A stretch of DNA of 64,000 nt from Muribaculaceae bacterium (GTDB taxonomy: Bacteria > Bacteroidota > Bacteroidia > Bacteroidales > Muribaculaceae). The translations under genes were made by a program, and so were the position numbers. This document shows, in pieces, positions 37,651 through 49,134 of the stretch. Under the pieces are notes generated by a model. It saw only the letters and a list, made by a program, of their open reading frames with translations, made no database searches and was not told where the DNA came from. Within the stretch, counting starts at the first letter, position 1, and each line of letters begins with the position of its first letter. The stretch covers positions 1 to 64,000 of the forward strand of contig JAGATX010000023.1 of assembly GCA_017621055.1 (NCBI GenBank), in the 5' to 3' direction.

Positions 37651-37667
37651 AGCAGCTTTGGTGGCTG

Positions 37668-37699
37668 CAAAGGTACAAAAAATATGCTATGTGCGCAAA
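37668..37699 (-). promoter_or_regulatory. Promoter of the ABC-F gene
   Basis: On the minus strand TACCTTTG (37668-37675) and TTTG (37696-37699) are separated by 20 bases, a close match to the Bacteroidetes -7/-33 pattern. The -7 lies about 18 bases from ATG 37650, so the leader is very short. Confidence 0.7.
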
Positions 37700-37704
37700 T
37701 GCAG

Positions 37705-37741
37705 GCAGGCACCGCGCGGATTTAGGGCCGCCGGTGCCTGC
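37705..37741. terminator. Stem-loop after thiL
   Basis: GCAGGCACCG (37705-37714) pairs perfectly with CGGTGCCTGC (37732-37741). It sits just past the thiL stop and directly upstream of the ABC-F promoter. The minus-strand sequence after the stem has no T-run, so it may be a weak or Rho-assisted end. Confidence 0.5.
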
Positions 37742-37758
37742 ATGTATGAAGAAATTTG

Positions 37759-38793
37759 TCAGGCCAGCGGATTCCAGCCCTGTGCCTTGAGGGGGAATTC
37801 GCTACCGTCGCGCGTAATCATTGCGCAACCTTTGTCGGCGTCGGTAATGTAGCCGATCACTTTAATGCCTTCGATGTCCTTGACCTTGTCGTGGTCGGCG
37901 AGGGGCACTGTAAACAGCAGTTCGTAGTCCTCGCCGCCGTTGAGGGCCGCAGTCACGAGGTTCATGTTCAGTTCCTCGGCCATGACGGCTGTCTGATAGT
38001 CGATGGGAATACGGTCCTCGTATATGCGGCAGCCAACCTTTGAGTCGTGGCATATGTGCATGAGCTCGCTGGAGAGGCCGTCGCTGATATCCATCATGGC
38101 GGTGGGGCGTATGCCTTTAGACCGCAGGATTTCCACGATGTCGCGCCGCGCCTCGGGTTTGAGCTGTCGTTCGATGATATATTCCTTTCCGCCGAAGTCG
38201 GGCGTGAAGTTCTCCACACCTTTACCGGCCACTTTTTCGCGCTCCAGGAGCTGCAGGCCCATGTAAGCGGCACCGAGATCGCCGCTGACGCACACTAGGT
38301 CGGTGTCGCGTGCGCCGCTGCGGCGCACGGCTGTGCCTTTGGGCGCAGTTCCTATGCATGTTATCGAAATGACGAGCCCCTGGTTCGATGCGCAGGTGTC
38401 ACCTCCGACGATATCCACGCCGTAGACCTCGCATGCCAGGCGGATGCCGGAGTAGAGGGCGTCGATGTGTTCCACGGCGAAGCGCCGCGAGATACCGAGG
38501 CTCACGGTAATCTGGCGGGGTGTGCCCATCATGGCGTAGATGTCCGAGAAGTTCACTGCGGCGGCCTTGTAGCCCAGATGCTTGAGGGGCACATAGGTGA
38601 GGTCGAAGTGCACGTTCTCCAGAAGCATGTCGGTGGTGACGAGCACATCGTCGTCCCCGCTGAAATGGAGGATGGCGGCGTCGTCGCCCACGGCGAGGGC
38701 AGTGGAGGCGTGGCGGTTTTCCAGTCCTTGCGTCAGACGGTCGATGAGCCCGAATTCGCCGAGCTGAGATATTTCGGTGAGGTTCTGATCCAT
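37759..38793 (-). CDS. thiL: Thiamine-monophosphate kinase
   Basis: A 344-residue PurM-like kinase that phosphorylates thiamine monophosphate to the active cofactor thiamine diphosphate. Recognisable segments are LGEFGLIDRL at the start, AVGDDAAI (ATP/Mg site), LVTTDMLLENVHFDL, and MMDISDGLSSELMHI, with NGGEDYELLFTVP near the end. It starts 11 bases after punA, probably as the last gene of the sppA-lpxK-punA-thiL transcript. Confidence 0.93.
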   Translation of the reverse strand: MDQNLTEISQLGEFGLIDRLTQGLENRHASTALAVGDDAAILHFSGDDDVLVTTDMLLENVHFDLTYVPLKHLGYKAAAVNFSDIYAMMGTPRQITVSLGISRRFAVEHIDALYSGIRLACEVYGVDIVGGDTCASNQGLVISITCIGTAPKGTAVRRSGARDTDLVCVSGDLGAAYMGLQLLEREKVAGKGVENFTPDFGGKEYIIERQLKPEARRDIVEILRSKGIRPTAMMDISDGLSSELMHICHDSKVGCRIYEDRIPIDYQTAVMAEELNMNLVTAALNGGEDYELLFTVPLADHDKVKDIEGIKVIGYITDADKGCAMITRDGSEFPLKAQGWNPLA

Positions 38794-38804
38794 AGCGGAG
38801 CCGC

Positions 38805-39617
38805 TCAGCAGCGGTGTACCATATTCTTCATCAGCGCCACGACAGTGGGTTGGGCGTTGAGGGCGGCTTTCTGCACTTCCTCGTGCGAGGGTACTTCGGT
38901 GATGTCCTTGCCGCCGAGGTCGGTGATGACGGAGATGCCGAACACGTGCATGTCGGCGTGACGGGCGACAATCACTTCGGGCACGGTGCTCATGCCTACG
39001 GCGTCGCCGCCGATAATGCGGAAATACTCATATTCCGCAGGCGTCTCGAAGGTCGGGCCGGGCGTGCCGACGTAAACGCCGTGGACAATGCGGATATTCT
39101 CGTCCTGTGCTATTTTGTCGGCCAGGGCGATGAGTTTCTTGGAGTAGGGCTCGGTCATTGCGGGGAAGCGCGGACCCAGTTCCTCGTAGTTCTTGCCGCG
39201 GAGAGGGTTCTCGGGGAAGAGGTTTATGTGGTCGGTGATCACCATGACGTCGCCCACGCGGAATTCCTTGTTCATGCCGCCGGCGGCGTTGCTGACAAAG
39301 AGTGTTTCCACGCCCATGGCTTTCATTACTCGCACGGGGAAGGTCACGGCCTTCATGTCGTAGCCTTCATAGTAGTGGAAACGGCCCTGCATGGCCATCA
39401 CGCGCTTGCCGCCCATGTTGCCGAAGATGAGGTTGCCGCTGTGTCCCTCGACGGTGGACACCGGGAAGTTGGGAATTTCTTTGTAAGGTATGTAGATCTT
39501 GTCGTCGATGTAATCCACGAGGGTACCCAGTCCGGTACCGAGTATTATGCCGAGAGTGGGTTTCTGACCGCAGCGGGCGTTCAGGTATTCGGCTGTCTGT
39601 TTGATTTTTTCAAGCAT
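38805..39617 (-). CDS. punA: Purine nucleoside phosphorylase (trimeric, PNP-II family)
   Basis: A 270-residue phosphorylase that splits purine nucleosides to base and ribose 1-phosphate. LGIILGTGLGTLVD is the phosphate loop, MQGRFHYYEGYDM and VSNAAGGMNKEF form the base site, and VGMSTVPEVIVARH is the family signature. Cytosolic purine salvage. It has 90 bases of non-coding DNA upstream to lpxK with no clear promoter. Confidence 0.92.
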   Translation of the reverse strand: MLEKIKQTAEYLNARCGQKPTLGIILGTGLGTLVDYIDDKIYIPYKEIPNFPVSTVEGHSGNLIFGNMGGKRVMAMQGRFHYYEGYDMKAVTFPVRVMKAMGVETLFVSNAAGGMNKEFRVGDVMVITDHINLFPENPLRGKNYEELGPRFPAMTEPYSKKLIALADKIAQDENIRIVHGVYVGTPGPTFETPAEYEYFRIIGGDAVGMSTVPEVIVARHADMHVFGISVITDLGGKDITEVPSHEEVQKAALNAQPTVVALMKNMVHRC

Positions 39618-39707
39618 GTCGGTGTAGTTTTATGTGGTATACGGTTATGTAAAGACGGTGTCGGAGGTTAGGAAAATCACCTATGGAGAGTAACGGCTCG
39701 GAGGCGC

Positions 39708-40829
39708 TTAATGTTTGGCGTCGCCGTCGGTTTTTCGGTTCCCGGCCGCTGTGGCCTGTCGCAGTTCTTTCTCAATGAGGTTTATTATCGAAGGAGAGTC
39801 ATCGTGCTTGTTGAAAGCCACCTCGATAGGCAGATAGAACGTGGCGGCCTTGAGCTCGTACGGAAAATAAGGATTGTTTGCCAGACGCACGGCGTCTTTT
39901 TCGGTGGTTACAATCATTCGCCGGCGTCCCTTGAGCGATTTGAAGCGCTCGTGGATATAATCTATGTCCTTGCGGGTGTAGTTATGGTGGTCGTCGAAGA
40001 TGTCGACCTTCACTTTGGCCTCGTAGCTCTTTATTTTCCGCACAAAGGGCCTTGGATTGCCGATACCGGCGAGAGCGAGGATGCTGTCGCCCTCGTCGAG
40101 CCAGTCGAGATATGGCACTTCTACGGCTACGTCGGGGAACACCGGCTGTAGAGGCCGGTAGTCGAAATGCGAGAAGAAAAGATGCTGGGAGGGGAAGAGC
40201 TCGTAGTCGTTGATAACCTGACGGTAGTCCCAGGGGCGCATCTCGGCCGGGCATTTGCTGACAATCACCATGTCGGCGCGGTTGATGCCGCGGGCATTTT
40301 CGCGCAGACGTCCGTAGGGGAGGAGAGCGTCGCGGTATATCGGTCGGTTATATTCCGACACTACGATGGAAATCAGCGGTTTGACATATCGGTGCTGGAA
40401 AGCGTCGTCGAGGATGATGAGGTCAATTTTGGGGTCGAGGCGGATAATCTCGGCAATCCCGGCCACACGGTCCTCGCACACCACTATTTTAGCCACCGAG
40501 CCATATTTCTGGTACATCTGGTATGCCTCGTCGCCGATATCGCGGGGAGTGGAGGTCCGGCCGGCGATGATAAAGCCCTTGGTGTTGCGGCGGTAGCCGC
40601 GGCTGAGCACGGCTATGCGGTGACTTTTGGAAAGATTTTCCACCAGATACTCCACATGCGGCGTCTTGCCGGTACCACCGGCGGCGATATTGCCTACCGA
40701 AATGACGGGAACATCGAAACTATGCTCCTTGAGTATCTTCCAATCGAACATCTTGTTCCGCACATATGTGCCCATACCGTAGAGCTTGCTGCACGGCAAA
40801 AGAACGAGGTTGGAAAGGAGCTTACCCAT
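39708..40829 (-). CDS. lpxK: Tetraacyldisaccharide 4'-kinase
   Basis: A 373-residue inner-membrane-associated kinase of the lipid A pathway, phosphorylating the 4' position of the disaccharide-1-phosphate. The P-loop GNIAAGGTGKT (46-56) is followed by SRGYRR and the LILDDAFQHRYV segment with its catalytic Asp and His. Length exceeds the Escherichia protein slightly, as usual in Bacteroidetes. It starts 19 bases after sppA. Confidence 0.94.
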   Translation of the reverse strand: MGKLLSNLVLLPCSKLYGMGTYVRNKMFDWKILKEHSFDVPVISVGNIAAGGTGKTPHVEYLVENLSKSHRIAVLSRGYRRNTKGFIIAGRTSTPRDIGDEAYQMYQKYGSVAKIVVCEDRVAGIAEIIRLDPKIDLIILDDAFQHRYVKPLISIVVSEYNRPIYRDALLPYGRLRENARGINRADMVIVSKCPAEMRPWDYRQVINDYELFPSQHLFFSHFDYRPLQPVFPDVAVEVPYLDWLDEGDSILALAGIGNPRPFVRKIKSYEAKVKVDIFDDHHNYTRKDIDYIHERFKSLKGRRRMIVTTEKDAVRLANNPYFPYELKAATFYLPIEVAFNKHDDSPSIINLIEKELRQATAAGNRKTDGDAKH

Positions 40830-40848
40830 TGTTCGGAGGGGGAGTGTG

Positions 40849-42627
40849 TTAACGGAAAATCACGGTCTCCATGCGTGCCTGCATGGGGTTCATGTTGCGC
40901 AGCTTCTCGACAAACCGTATCTGCTCGAGGGTTTCGGGCGATATCTGCGATGCGGCGGCCTGGCGGCGCAGTTCGGCGAAACTGCCGCTTTCGCGGAGCA
41001 TACGCAGGAACATATCTTCCTCTACGGCGGGGTAGGCCACCACTTTGGAGCGGTCAATGTCAGCGGCGGAAGCAATGGCGGCAATAGCCTCGCTGAGGCT
41101 GCCGAGCTCGTCGACGAGGCCCAGACGGAGGGCGGCGCCGCCGGTCCATACGCGGCCTTCGGCGATAGCCTTGACGGAATCGACTTCCATATGGCGCCCG
41201 TCGGCCACGCGGCCGGTGAATGTATCGTAGATGTCCTCCACGCTGGCCTGCATGGCAGCTGCCTGTTCAGGAGTCATGGCCTGCATGCCGGTGATACCCA
41301 CGGCGTTGGGGTTGGTCTCCACGGTGCTGAAGGTGACGCCGAGTTTATCGGTTACCAGACCCGAGAAATCCGGAATCATGCCGAACACTCCGATGCTTCC
41401 CGTTATCGTGGTCTCGTCGGCAAAGATGCGGTCGGCGCCGCAACTGATATAGTAACCTCCGGAAGCAGCATAGTCGCCCATGCTGACATAGAAGGGTTTG
41501 TCCTTGGATTTGAAGTATTCGAGGGCTTCCCATATCTGCTCGGAGGCAAAGGCGCTGCCGCCGCCGGAGTTGACGCGCATCACGAGGGCGCACACCTTAT
41601 CGTCGTCGGCGAGTTCCACAATCTGAGGCACCATGTCTTCGCCGACAATGCCACCGTCGCCGCTGTCCACGATGTCGCCCACGGCATAGAGCACGGCGAT
41701 GTGTCGGTCGGCGCCGGCCATGAGAGCGTTGATGCTTTCCGTCGCGGTGATATATTCGGCGGGAGTCACCATGTTGATGTCCTCGGCCTTGTCGACGCCG
41801 GCAAAGGCGGCGAGCATGTTGTCGAATTCGCGGCGATAGCACAATGCGTCGACAATGCCGCTTTCAACAAAGAAAGAGGCGGGGCGTGCCATCAGTACCT
41901 GCGAGGCAAGAGTGCGTATGCTGTCAGCGGGAAGAGGGCGCGAAGCCGATATGGAGGCTACGGCGTAGTTCCACAGACTGTCGCAGTACTGCTGCATCTG
42001 CAGACGTGCCGGTTCGCTCATGGCATCGAGGATAAAAGGCTCCACGGCGCTTTTGAACGTGCCTACCTTGAGGATCTGCATGCGTATTCCCAGCATATCG
42101 AGCGTGTTTTTGAAGAACGGTGTCATGCCGCCCACGCCGTGGATATCCACAGCGCCCATTGGGTTGAGATATAGGCTGTCGGCGGTGGTGGCCAGCAGAT
42201 AGTCGCCCTGGCCGTAGCTGTCGGCATATGCGAAGACGGGCTTGCCGGACGCCTCCTTGAAAGCCTCGATGGCTTCGCGGAGTTCCTGACGCGATGCCAT
42301 GCCCATGGCGGAGCCGCGGCAATCGAGATAAAGTGCCGAGATGCGGTCGTCGTTGGCGGCGGCCCGCAGGCTGGTGAGCATCTCGTCGAGGGTGGGCGCG
42401 GTGCTCTCGGTGCTTTGTATCATTTCCAGAAACGAACCGGGCTCGAAGCGCTCCTCAACATTGCCGTCGAGGCAGAAATAGAGAATGGAGCCGCGCTCAA
42501 CCTTGGGAGCGTCGCTGCTGCCCAGGAGGGCGCCGAAAAACATTGCTCCGCAGAAGAACAGGAGGAAGATTGAAATCCAGAGGCCGGCCATGGTGCCGAG
42601 CATGGATATGAAGAAACGTTTGAGCAT
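40849..42627 (-). CDS. sppA: Signal peptide peptidase SppA, 67-kDa type
   Basis: A 592-residue membrane-bound S49 serine protease with two tandem domains. Residues about 9-36 form one membrane helix. Lys192 in VGTFKSAVEPF is the general base and Ser389 in YAASGGYYIS the nucleophile, so the Ser-Lys dyad is complete. It degrades cleaved signal peptides in the membrane. It heads the sppA-lpxK-punA-thiL operon and has a promoter overlapping the end of the upstream gene. Confidence 0.94.
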   Translation of the reverse strand: MLKRFFISMLGTMAGLWISIFLLFFCGAMFFGALLGSSDAPKVERGSILYFCLDGNVEERFEPGSFLEMIQSTESTAPTLDEMLTSLRAAANDDRISALYLDCRGSAMGMASRQELREAIEAFKEASGKPVFAYADSYGQGDYLLATTADSLYLNPMGAVDIHGVGGMTPFFKNTLDMLGIRMQILKVGTFKSAVEPFILDAMSEPARLQMQQYCDSLWNYAVASISASRPLPADSIRTLASQVLMARPASFFVESGIVDALCYRREFDNMLAAFAGVDKAEDINMVTPAEYITATESINALMAGADRHIAVLYAVGDIVDSGDGGIVGEDMVPQIVELADDDKVCALVMRVNSGGGSAFASEQIWEALEYFKSKDKPFYVSMGDYAASGGYYISCGADRIFADETTITGSIGVFGMIPDFSGLVTDKLGVTFSTVETNPNAVGITGMQAMTPEQAAAMQASVEDIYDTFTGRVADGRHMEVDSVKAIAEGRVWTGGAALRLGLVDELGSLSEAIAAIASAADIDRSKVVAYPAVEEDMFLRMLRESGSFAELRRQAAASQISPETLEQIRFVEKLRNMNPMQARMETVIFR

Positions 42628-42685
42628 ATCGGTTGTTTTATTGAAAGCGCCGGACGGCGTGGGCGTCCGTTGTGGGTTTATTTTG

Positions 42686-42716
42686 CAAAAATAATAAAAT
42701 CATTCCTTATCGGCAA
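42686..42716 (-). promoter_or_regulatory. Promoter of the sppA operon
   Basis: Minus-strand TATTTTTG (42686-42693) fits TAnnTTTG, with TTG (42714-42716) 20 bases upstream inside the end of the preceding gene. The leader to ATG 42627 would be about 50 bases. Confidence 0.55.
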
Positions 42717-44150
42717 TTCTTTCGGCGGCTTTCTGCCAGAAGGCCACGTCGGCGGAGGTATGGACTTTCGCCGCGTCATAGAGTGCGAGAACACCGCGCG
42801 CCGACAGCGATACCAGCAGCGGCGATTCGGCCATGAGGCTTTCGAAAGTGGGGCGCGTATTGTCGGCAAAAGCGGCGGCTGCCTTGTCGTTGCCGGTGAG
42901 CATCATCGACATGAACACGGCGGCGGCGATGGGCAGTGACCGTATGGGCACGCTGAGCACCGCTTCGGTATCGGGCAGACACGCAAAGACGGCGACCACC
43001 ACATCATAGCGGCCCTCGCGGAAAAGAGCCTCTATCCATGGCGCCAGCAGATCGATGTCGAGAGCCTGGCGCGAACCTACCACTGTGAGCAACCCCGAAA
43101 GGGATTTTATGCTACCCTGGAAAAGGAGAGAGTGGACCAGTTGAGTGAGGTCATCGTCATCAATGCCGTCGCGGTTTGCGTCGAGATATTGTGTGACGAT
43201 TTGCTCGGCGTCGTCGATATCGAAAGCCAGGAGATGGCGCATGGCGTCGTATTCCGAGGGGTGATTCTCGAAATACCGGCGCACAGTGTCCTTGGCCTCG
43301 TCAGTGCGTCCGTCCTGCTCGAGGAGCCCGGCAAGGCAGTCGGTGGGAGCGTAGATTTCCGGGTTTGCCGAGGCGGCATCGCGAATCATGTCGATGGCTT
43401 CGGCACGGAGATAAGGAGCGTGGCGGTAGATTGTCTCAGCCATCTGCAGTTTCAGCTGCAGGTTGTCGTCGGCCAGCTCGCGGGCATAGGCAAAAGCGTT
43501 TCGGGCGTCATCCTCGCGGCCCAGACGAGCCTGCGCCTGAAAAAGCGACATCCAGTAGGCATCCGAGAAAGGCTCGTTTTCTATGAGTTCCTCGGCGAGA
43601 GCGGCCACGGTCTCGTTGTCGCCGTACCGGTCGGCCTCGCTCATCACCTCGTAGAGGAGCACAGGAGTATAGTTGGCTTTTTTGCGCAACTGGGGCAGTT
43701 TGTCCTTGAGCCATTCGTAGCAGCCGAGATCGCCGGCGGTAAGTACAAAGCGGATGGTCTCCTCGTCGCCGAAATCATTGTACTGGTCCATCAGGTAGGC
43801 GAGCGCCTCTTCGGGATTTTCGGGGTGCTGCACCTGAAGACGCACAATGTCGCACAGCAGACTGCTGCGTTGGTCGGCGGCCACGTATTCGCGGGCCATC
43901 ATGTCGGTGTCGTCGCCGTCGAGGTAGTACAGGGCCTTTCTGTCGGCCAGCGCCTCGCTGTCAGGGTAAAGGCGGGCGCCGCACAGAAGGACCTCTGTGC
44001 GGACGTAATCGTCGTTGAGGTCGCCGGCATAGTCGAATACGGCCACCAGCTCGTCCTCGTCGAAATATCGCTCCGCCGCGGGCCGGCTCAGCGATTCCTT
44101 GAAGCGCGCGAGCAGTTCTTCGCGTTCGTTATCGTCGTCGTAGTACCCCA

Positions 44151-44151
<1 letters not shown>
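42700..44151 (-). CDS. Helical-repeat (TPR-like) protein, unknown function
   Basis: A 483-residue, acidic, Ala/Leu-rich cytosolic protein made of paired helices in the manner of tetratricopeptide repeats (for example NPEEALAYLMDQY, AYWMSLFQAQARLGREDDA and DGRTDEAKDTVRRYF). No enzymatic motif or named family is recognised. Its first base is shared with the last base of glnS, so it is translated from the glnS transcript. It may be a scaffold, but nothing specific can be read. Confidence 0.7.
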
Positions 44152-45857
<1,706 letters not shown>

Positions 45858-45895
45858 GGATGTATGGTGTGCTTGAAGTGAGTCGATTGATTAAA

Positions 45896-45923
45896 TTCAG
45901 TTAATTAATTTCAGTTAATTAAT
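45896..45923. repeat. Tandem 14-bp repeat in the glnS leader
   Basis: TTCAGTTAATTAAT occurs twice head to tail (45896-45909 and 45910-45923), between the glnS start and its -7 box. It is within the likely 5' untranslated region. Confidence 0.85.
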
Positions 45924-45930
45924 TAAGGTG

Positions 45931-45938
45931 CAAATATA
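45931..45938 (-). promoter_or_regulatory. -7 box of the glnS promoter
   Basis: Minus-strand TATATTTG matches TAnnTTTG exactly; no clear TTTG -33 element is present at the right distance. The predicted leader is about 65 bases and includes the tandem repeat. Confidence 0.5.
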
Positions 45939-45959
45939 AGGAATTTTTCACCGTTGCGG

Positions 45960-47546
45960 TTAAAATTCGCTGGAAAAATGGAAACGAATCTTCGGAAAGT
46001 CGTTCTGAGCCATTGTCAGTACGAATTGTGAGTCGGCCATGAATACATCGCGGCCGTCGCGGTCTACGGCCATGAACTGGCGCTTGCGTTTACGGAAAGC
46101 GTCGAGGGCATCGGCGTCATCGCTCTCTATCCAGCAGGCTTTGTACATACTCATGGGCTCCCAGCGGCAGCTGGCGCCGTATTCGTGGAGCAAACGGTAC
46201 TGAATGACTTCGAACTGGAGCTGACCGACAGTGCCGATAATCTTTCGGCCGTTGAACTGGTGGATGAACAGCTGCGCCACACCCTCGTCCATAAGCTGCT
46301 GGATACCTTTTTCAAGCTGTTTGGCCTTCATGGGGTCGGCGTTCTCGATGTACATGAACATCTCGGGCGAGAACGACGGCAGCCCCCGGTAATGGATTTC
46401 CTCGCCGGCCGTGAGAGTATCGCCGATTTTGAAGTTGCCGTTGTCGGGAATGCCGACAATGTCGCCGGGGTATGCCTCGTCGACAATGCTCTTTTTCTGT
46501 GCCATGAAGGCTGTGGGAGCGGCGAAGCGCATGGTTTTGCCGGTGCGCATGTGCACATAAGGAGCATTTCGCTCGAACTTTCCGGAGCATACCTTGACGA
46601 AGGCTATGCACGAGCGGTGGTTGGGGTCCATGTTGGCATGGATTTTGAAGACAAAACCGCTGAAAGCTTCCTCGGCGGGTGCCACACGCCGTTCGAGGGC
46701 CTCGACGGGACGAGGCGCCGGAGCTATGCGGACAAAGCAGTCCAGCAGCTCCTTGACGCCGAAGGTATTCAGCGCCGAGCCGAAGAATACGGGCGCGAGT
46801 TCGCCGGCAAGGTATTTCTCGACATCGAATTCGGGGTATACGCCCTCTATAAGGTCGATATCCTCACGTAGCTTCGCGGCGTCGGCTTCGCCCACGGCGG
46901 CATCTATGCGCGGGTCGGCAAGGTCATCGATTTCCACACGCTCAGTGGCCTTCTGCTTGTCGGGGGTGAAGAGGTCAAGGCCGTGCTCGTAGATGTTGTA
47001 TACACCCTTGAACTTGGTGCCTATGTTTATAGGCCATGAAAGGGGACGCACCGCTATTTTGAGTTCGGCTTCCAGCTCGTCGAGTATGTCGAATGGGTCG
47101 CGGCCCTCGCGATCGAGCTTGTTGACGAAGATTATAACGGGCGTGCGGCGCATGCGGCACACTTCCATGAGCTTGCGTGTCTGCTGTTCGACGCCCTTGG
47201 CGACATCGACAACGATAATGACACTGTCCACGGCGGTGAGCGTGCGGTAAGTATCCTCGGCAAAGTCCTGGTGACCGGGAGTATCGAGGATGTTTATCTT
47301 GTAATCGCCGTAATTGAAACCCATCACCGAGGTGGCTACCGAAATGCCGCGCTGCTTTTCGATTTCCATCCAGTCGCTGGTGGCCGTTTTCTTGATTTTG
47401 TTGCTTTTTACGGCTCCGGCAATGTGGATGGCGCCGCCGAAGAGCAGAAGTTTCTCGGTAAGAGTGGTTTTGCCGGCATCGGGGTGCGATATTATAGCGA
47501 AAGTACGGCGCCGGTTTATTTCGTCGTTAAGCGTTGCCATCGTCAA
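45960..47546 (-). CDS. prfC: Peptide chain release factor 3
   Basis: A 528-residue translational GTPase that removes RF1/RF2 from the ribosome after termination. G1 is [14 protein letters not shown] (20-33), G3 DTPGHQDF, G4 NKLD. The domain II-III sequences ([24 protein letters not shown] start) fit RF3 rather than EF-G. Start ATG 47546 or ATG 47540 (MATLND) are both possible; either lies inside the end of rfbD. Confidence 0.95.
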   Translation of the reverse strand: MTMATLNDEINRRRTFAIISHPDAGKTTLTEKLLLFGGAIHIAGAVKSNKIKKTATSDWMEIEKQRGISVATSVMGFNYGDYKINILDTPGHQDFAEDTYRTLTAVDSVIIVVDVAKGVEQQTRKLMEVCRMRRTPVIIFVNKLDREGRDPFDILDELEAELKIAVRPLSWPINIGTKFKGVYNIYEHGLDLFTPDKQKATERVEIDDLADPRIDAAVGEADAAKLREDIDLIEGVYPEFDVEKYLAGELAPVFFGSALNTFGVKELLDCFVRIAPAPRPVEALERRVAPAEEAFSGFVFKIHANMDPNHRSCIAFVKVCSGKFERNAPYVHMRTGKTMRFAAPTAFMAQKKSIVDEAYPGDIVGIPDNGNFKIGDTLTAGEEIHYRGLPSFSPEMFMYIENADPMKAKQLEKGIQQLMDEGVAQLFIHQFNGRKIIGTVGQLQFEVIQYRLLHEYGASCRWEPMSMYKACWIESDDADALDAFRKRKRQFMAVDRDGRDVFMADSQFVLTMAQNDFPKIRFHFSSEF

Positions 47547-48393
47547 TGAGTTTATTAAGGCATTTGCGCAGTGAGCACTGCCAGTGCGGGATGGTTATTC
47601 CGAAAGTGCGTTTGATCTTTGTCTTGTCGAGCACGGCATAGAGGGGCCGTGTAGCGGCCGTGGGGTAGTCGGCGGTGGATATAGGAACAACGAGGTCGCC
47701 TTTGCCGGCGGCGTCGTAGATTGCCACGGCTACATCATACCACGAAGCCACGCCCTCGTCGGAGTAGTGGTATATGCCCGGCATCCAAGTGGGTGCCAGA
47801 AGAATGGCGGCAATGGCGTCGGCAAGGTCGGCGGCGTAGGTGGGTGTGCCCGTCTGGTCGCTCACCACGTGTGCGGTAGCACCCTTGTCGCGGAGCGCTG
47901 CCATTGTCTTGACAAAATTCTTGCCATACGGGGAGTACAGCCAGCCCGTGCGCACAATAATGCTGTCCGGCGCCAGACCCAGCAGGGCTGTCTCGCCTTT
48001 GCGCTTGGTGTTGCCATACACCGACAGCGGCGCCGTCTTGGCGCTCTCGTCGTAGGGGCGGTTGGTGTTACCGTCGAAGACGTAATCGGTGGAAATGTGC
48101 AGCACCTTCACGCCTGTTTCGGCGGCGGCGCGAGCTATGTTCTCCACCGCCGTGGTATTGACGGCCAGGCATGCCGCTTTTTCCTCCTCGGCACGGTCCA
48201 CGGCAGTATATGCCGCACAATTCACGATGTGGGTATAGTCGCCAACCCGCAGACGCGATGTTATTGCATCCGGGTCTGTGACGTCCAGATCAGCGTGGCT
48301 GCAGTAGGTGACTTCCGTAATGTTCTTATTATCAAAGGCTGTACGCAACTCTTTTCCGAGCTGGCCGCCTGCGCCCGTAACAAGTATTTTCAT
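47527..48393 (-). CDS. rfbD: dTDP-4-dehydrorhamnose reductase
   Basis: A 288-residue short-chain dehydrogenase/reductase-type epimerase family enzyme. [11 protein letters not shown] binds [15 protein letters not shown] and [10 protein letters not shown] carry the catalytic Thr/Tyr-Lys set. It completes dTDP-L-rhamnose, needed in surface glycans. ATG 48393 ([10 protein letters not shown]) is chosen; upstream codons are non-homologous. rfbA, rfbB and rfbC are not in the window, so the gene is unlinked here. It overlaps prfC by 14 or 20 bases depending on the prfC start. Confidence 0.92.
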   Translation of the reverse strand: MKILVTGAGGQLGKELRTAFDNKNITEVTYCSHADLDVTDPDAITSRLRVGDYTHIVNCAAYTAVDRAEEEKAACLAVNTTAVENIARAAAETGVKVLHISTDYVFDGNTNRPYDESAKTAPLSVYGNTKRKGETALLGLAPDSIIVRTGWLYSPYGKNFVKTMAALRDKGATAHVVSDQTGTPTYAADLADAIAAILLAPTWMPGIYHYSDEGVASWYDVAVAIYDAAGKGDLVVPISTADYPTAATRPLYAVLDKTKIKRTFGITIPHWQCSLRKCLNKLIDDGNA

Positions 48394-48413
48394 ATTCGAT
48401 ATCATTGGCGGTG

Positions 48414-48421
48414 CAAAATTA
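48414..48421 (-). promoter_or_regulatory. Possible -7 box upstream of rfbD
   Basis: Minus-strand TAATTTTG fits TAnnTTTG 20 bases before the rfbD start. A TTTG lies only 12 bases further upstream, so the -33 is not at the usual distance. Confidence 0.4.
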
Positions 48422-48471
48422 CGAAAATTTTGCCAAACCGCACTCATCGGGGAGCACATTCAGCGCCCTAT

Positions 48472-49134
48472 TCAGCGCCCGAGGGCTGCCAGCGCCTTGT
48501 CGAGTCGACCTGTCGGGTCGGAAAAATGGTTGCCGGGCACGCCGATGAAGCTGACGTCGATGCCGGCGGTTGTGAGCACATTCTCTATCCGGCGGGTGTC
48601 GGCGCCGACGCTGCGGTAGGCCGTGACGCGCGATTTCGGCTCGTCCTCGCCCAGAAGAAGCACGCACCGCCCAGACTTGCGGGGTATGGGCTGGCTCTCT
48701 ATCCACTGCGTGAACCCCGGATACCAGAACGAGCCGGAAAGACTCACCAAGTCGGTGAAGACATCGCACACCATCCACTGCCACATGGCGAACAGTCCCG
48801 ACATAGATACACCCACGAGAGTGCGGTCGGCGGCGGCGATACCGTACATCCGTTCGACGGCGGGTAGCACCTCAGTGCGGAGAGTGCCAAGGAACTCGGA
48901 CGCACGGCCTTCGAAATCGGGTGTTCCCGGCGGTATACCTTTCGCAGGCCACGGGCTGAACACATTCTGCCAGTCCATGCCTGTGATGACCGCTATGTTT
49001 GCGCTGTATCTCGCGGCGGCCGATTCTATCCACGGCGCGAGAATATCCATCGGGTAGAGGATGTATATTATCCTGTTGCCGGGGCAGTCGGCGCAAAGGC
49101 AATTCAGCCCGTCGATGTCAAGATTGCGAGTCAT
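48472..49134 (-). CDS. Alpha/beta-hydrolase esterase
   Basis: A 220-residue alpha/beta-hydrolase resembling the esterase D/Fes group. GVSMSGLFAMW supplies the nucleophile Ser in a GxSxS context, GEDEPKSR is a likely Asp loop, and GNHFSDP near the C-terminus provides the His. The N-terminal ILYPMDI segment is the first core strand. No signal peptide. Its start lies within the GNAT gene (17-base overlap), making it the last gene of a coupled adenylase-GNAT-esterase trio. Substrate unknown; a thioesterase or ester-cleaving role for a product of the trio is speculation. Confidence 0.75.
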   Translation of the reverse strand: MTRNLDIDGLNCLCADCPGNRIIYILYPMDILAPWIESAAARYSANIAVITGMDWQNVFSPWPAKGIPPGTPDFEGRASEFLGTLRTEVLPAVERMYGIAAADRTLVGVSMSGLFAMWQWMVCDVFTDLVSLSGSFWYPGFTQWIESQPIPRKSGRCVLLLGEDEPKSRVTAYRSVGADTRRIENVLTTAGIDVSFIGVPGNHFSDPTGRLDKALAALGR

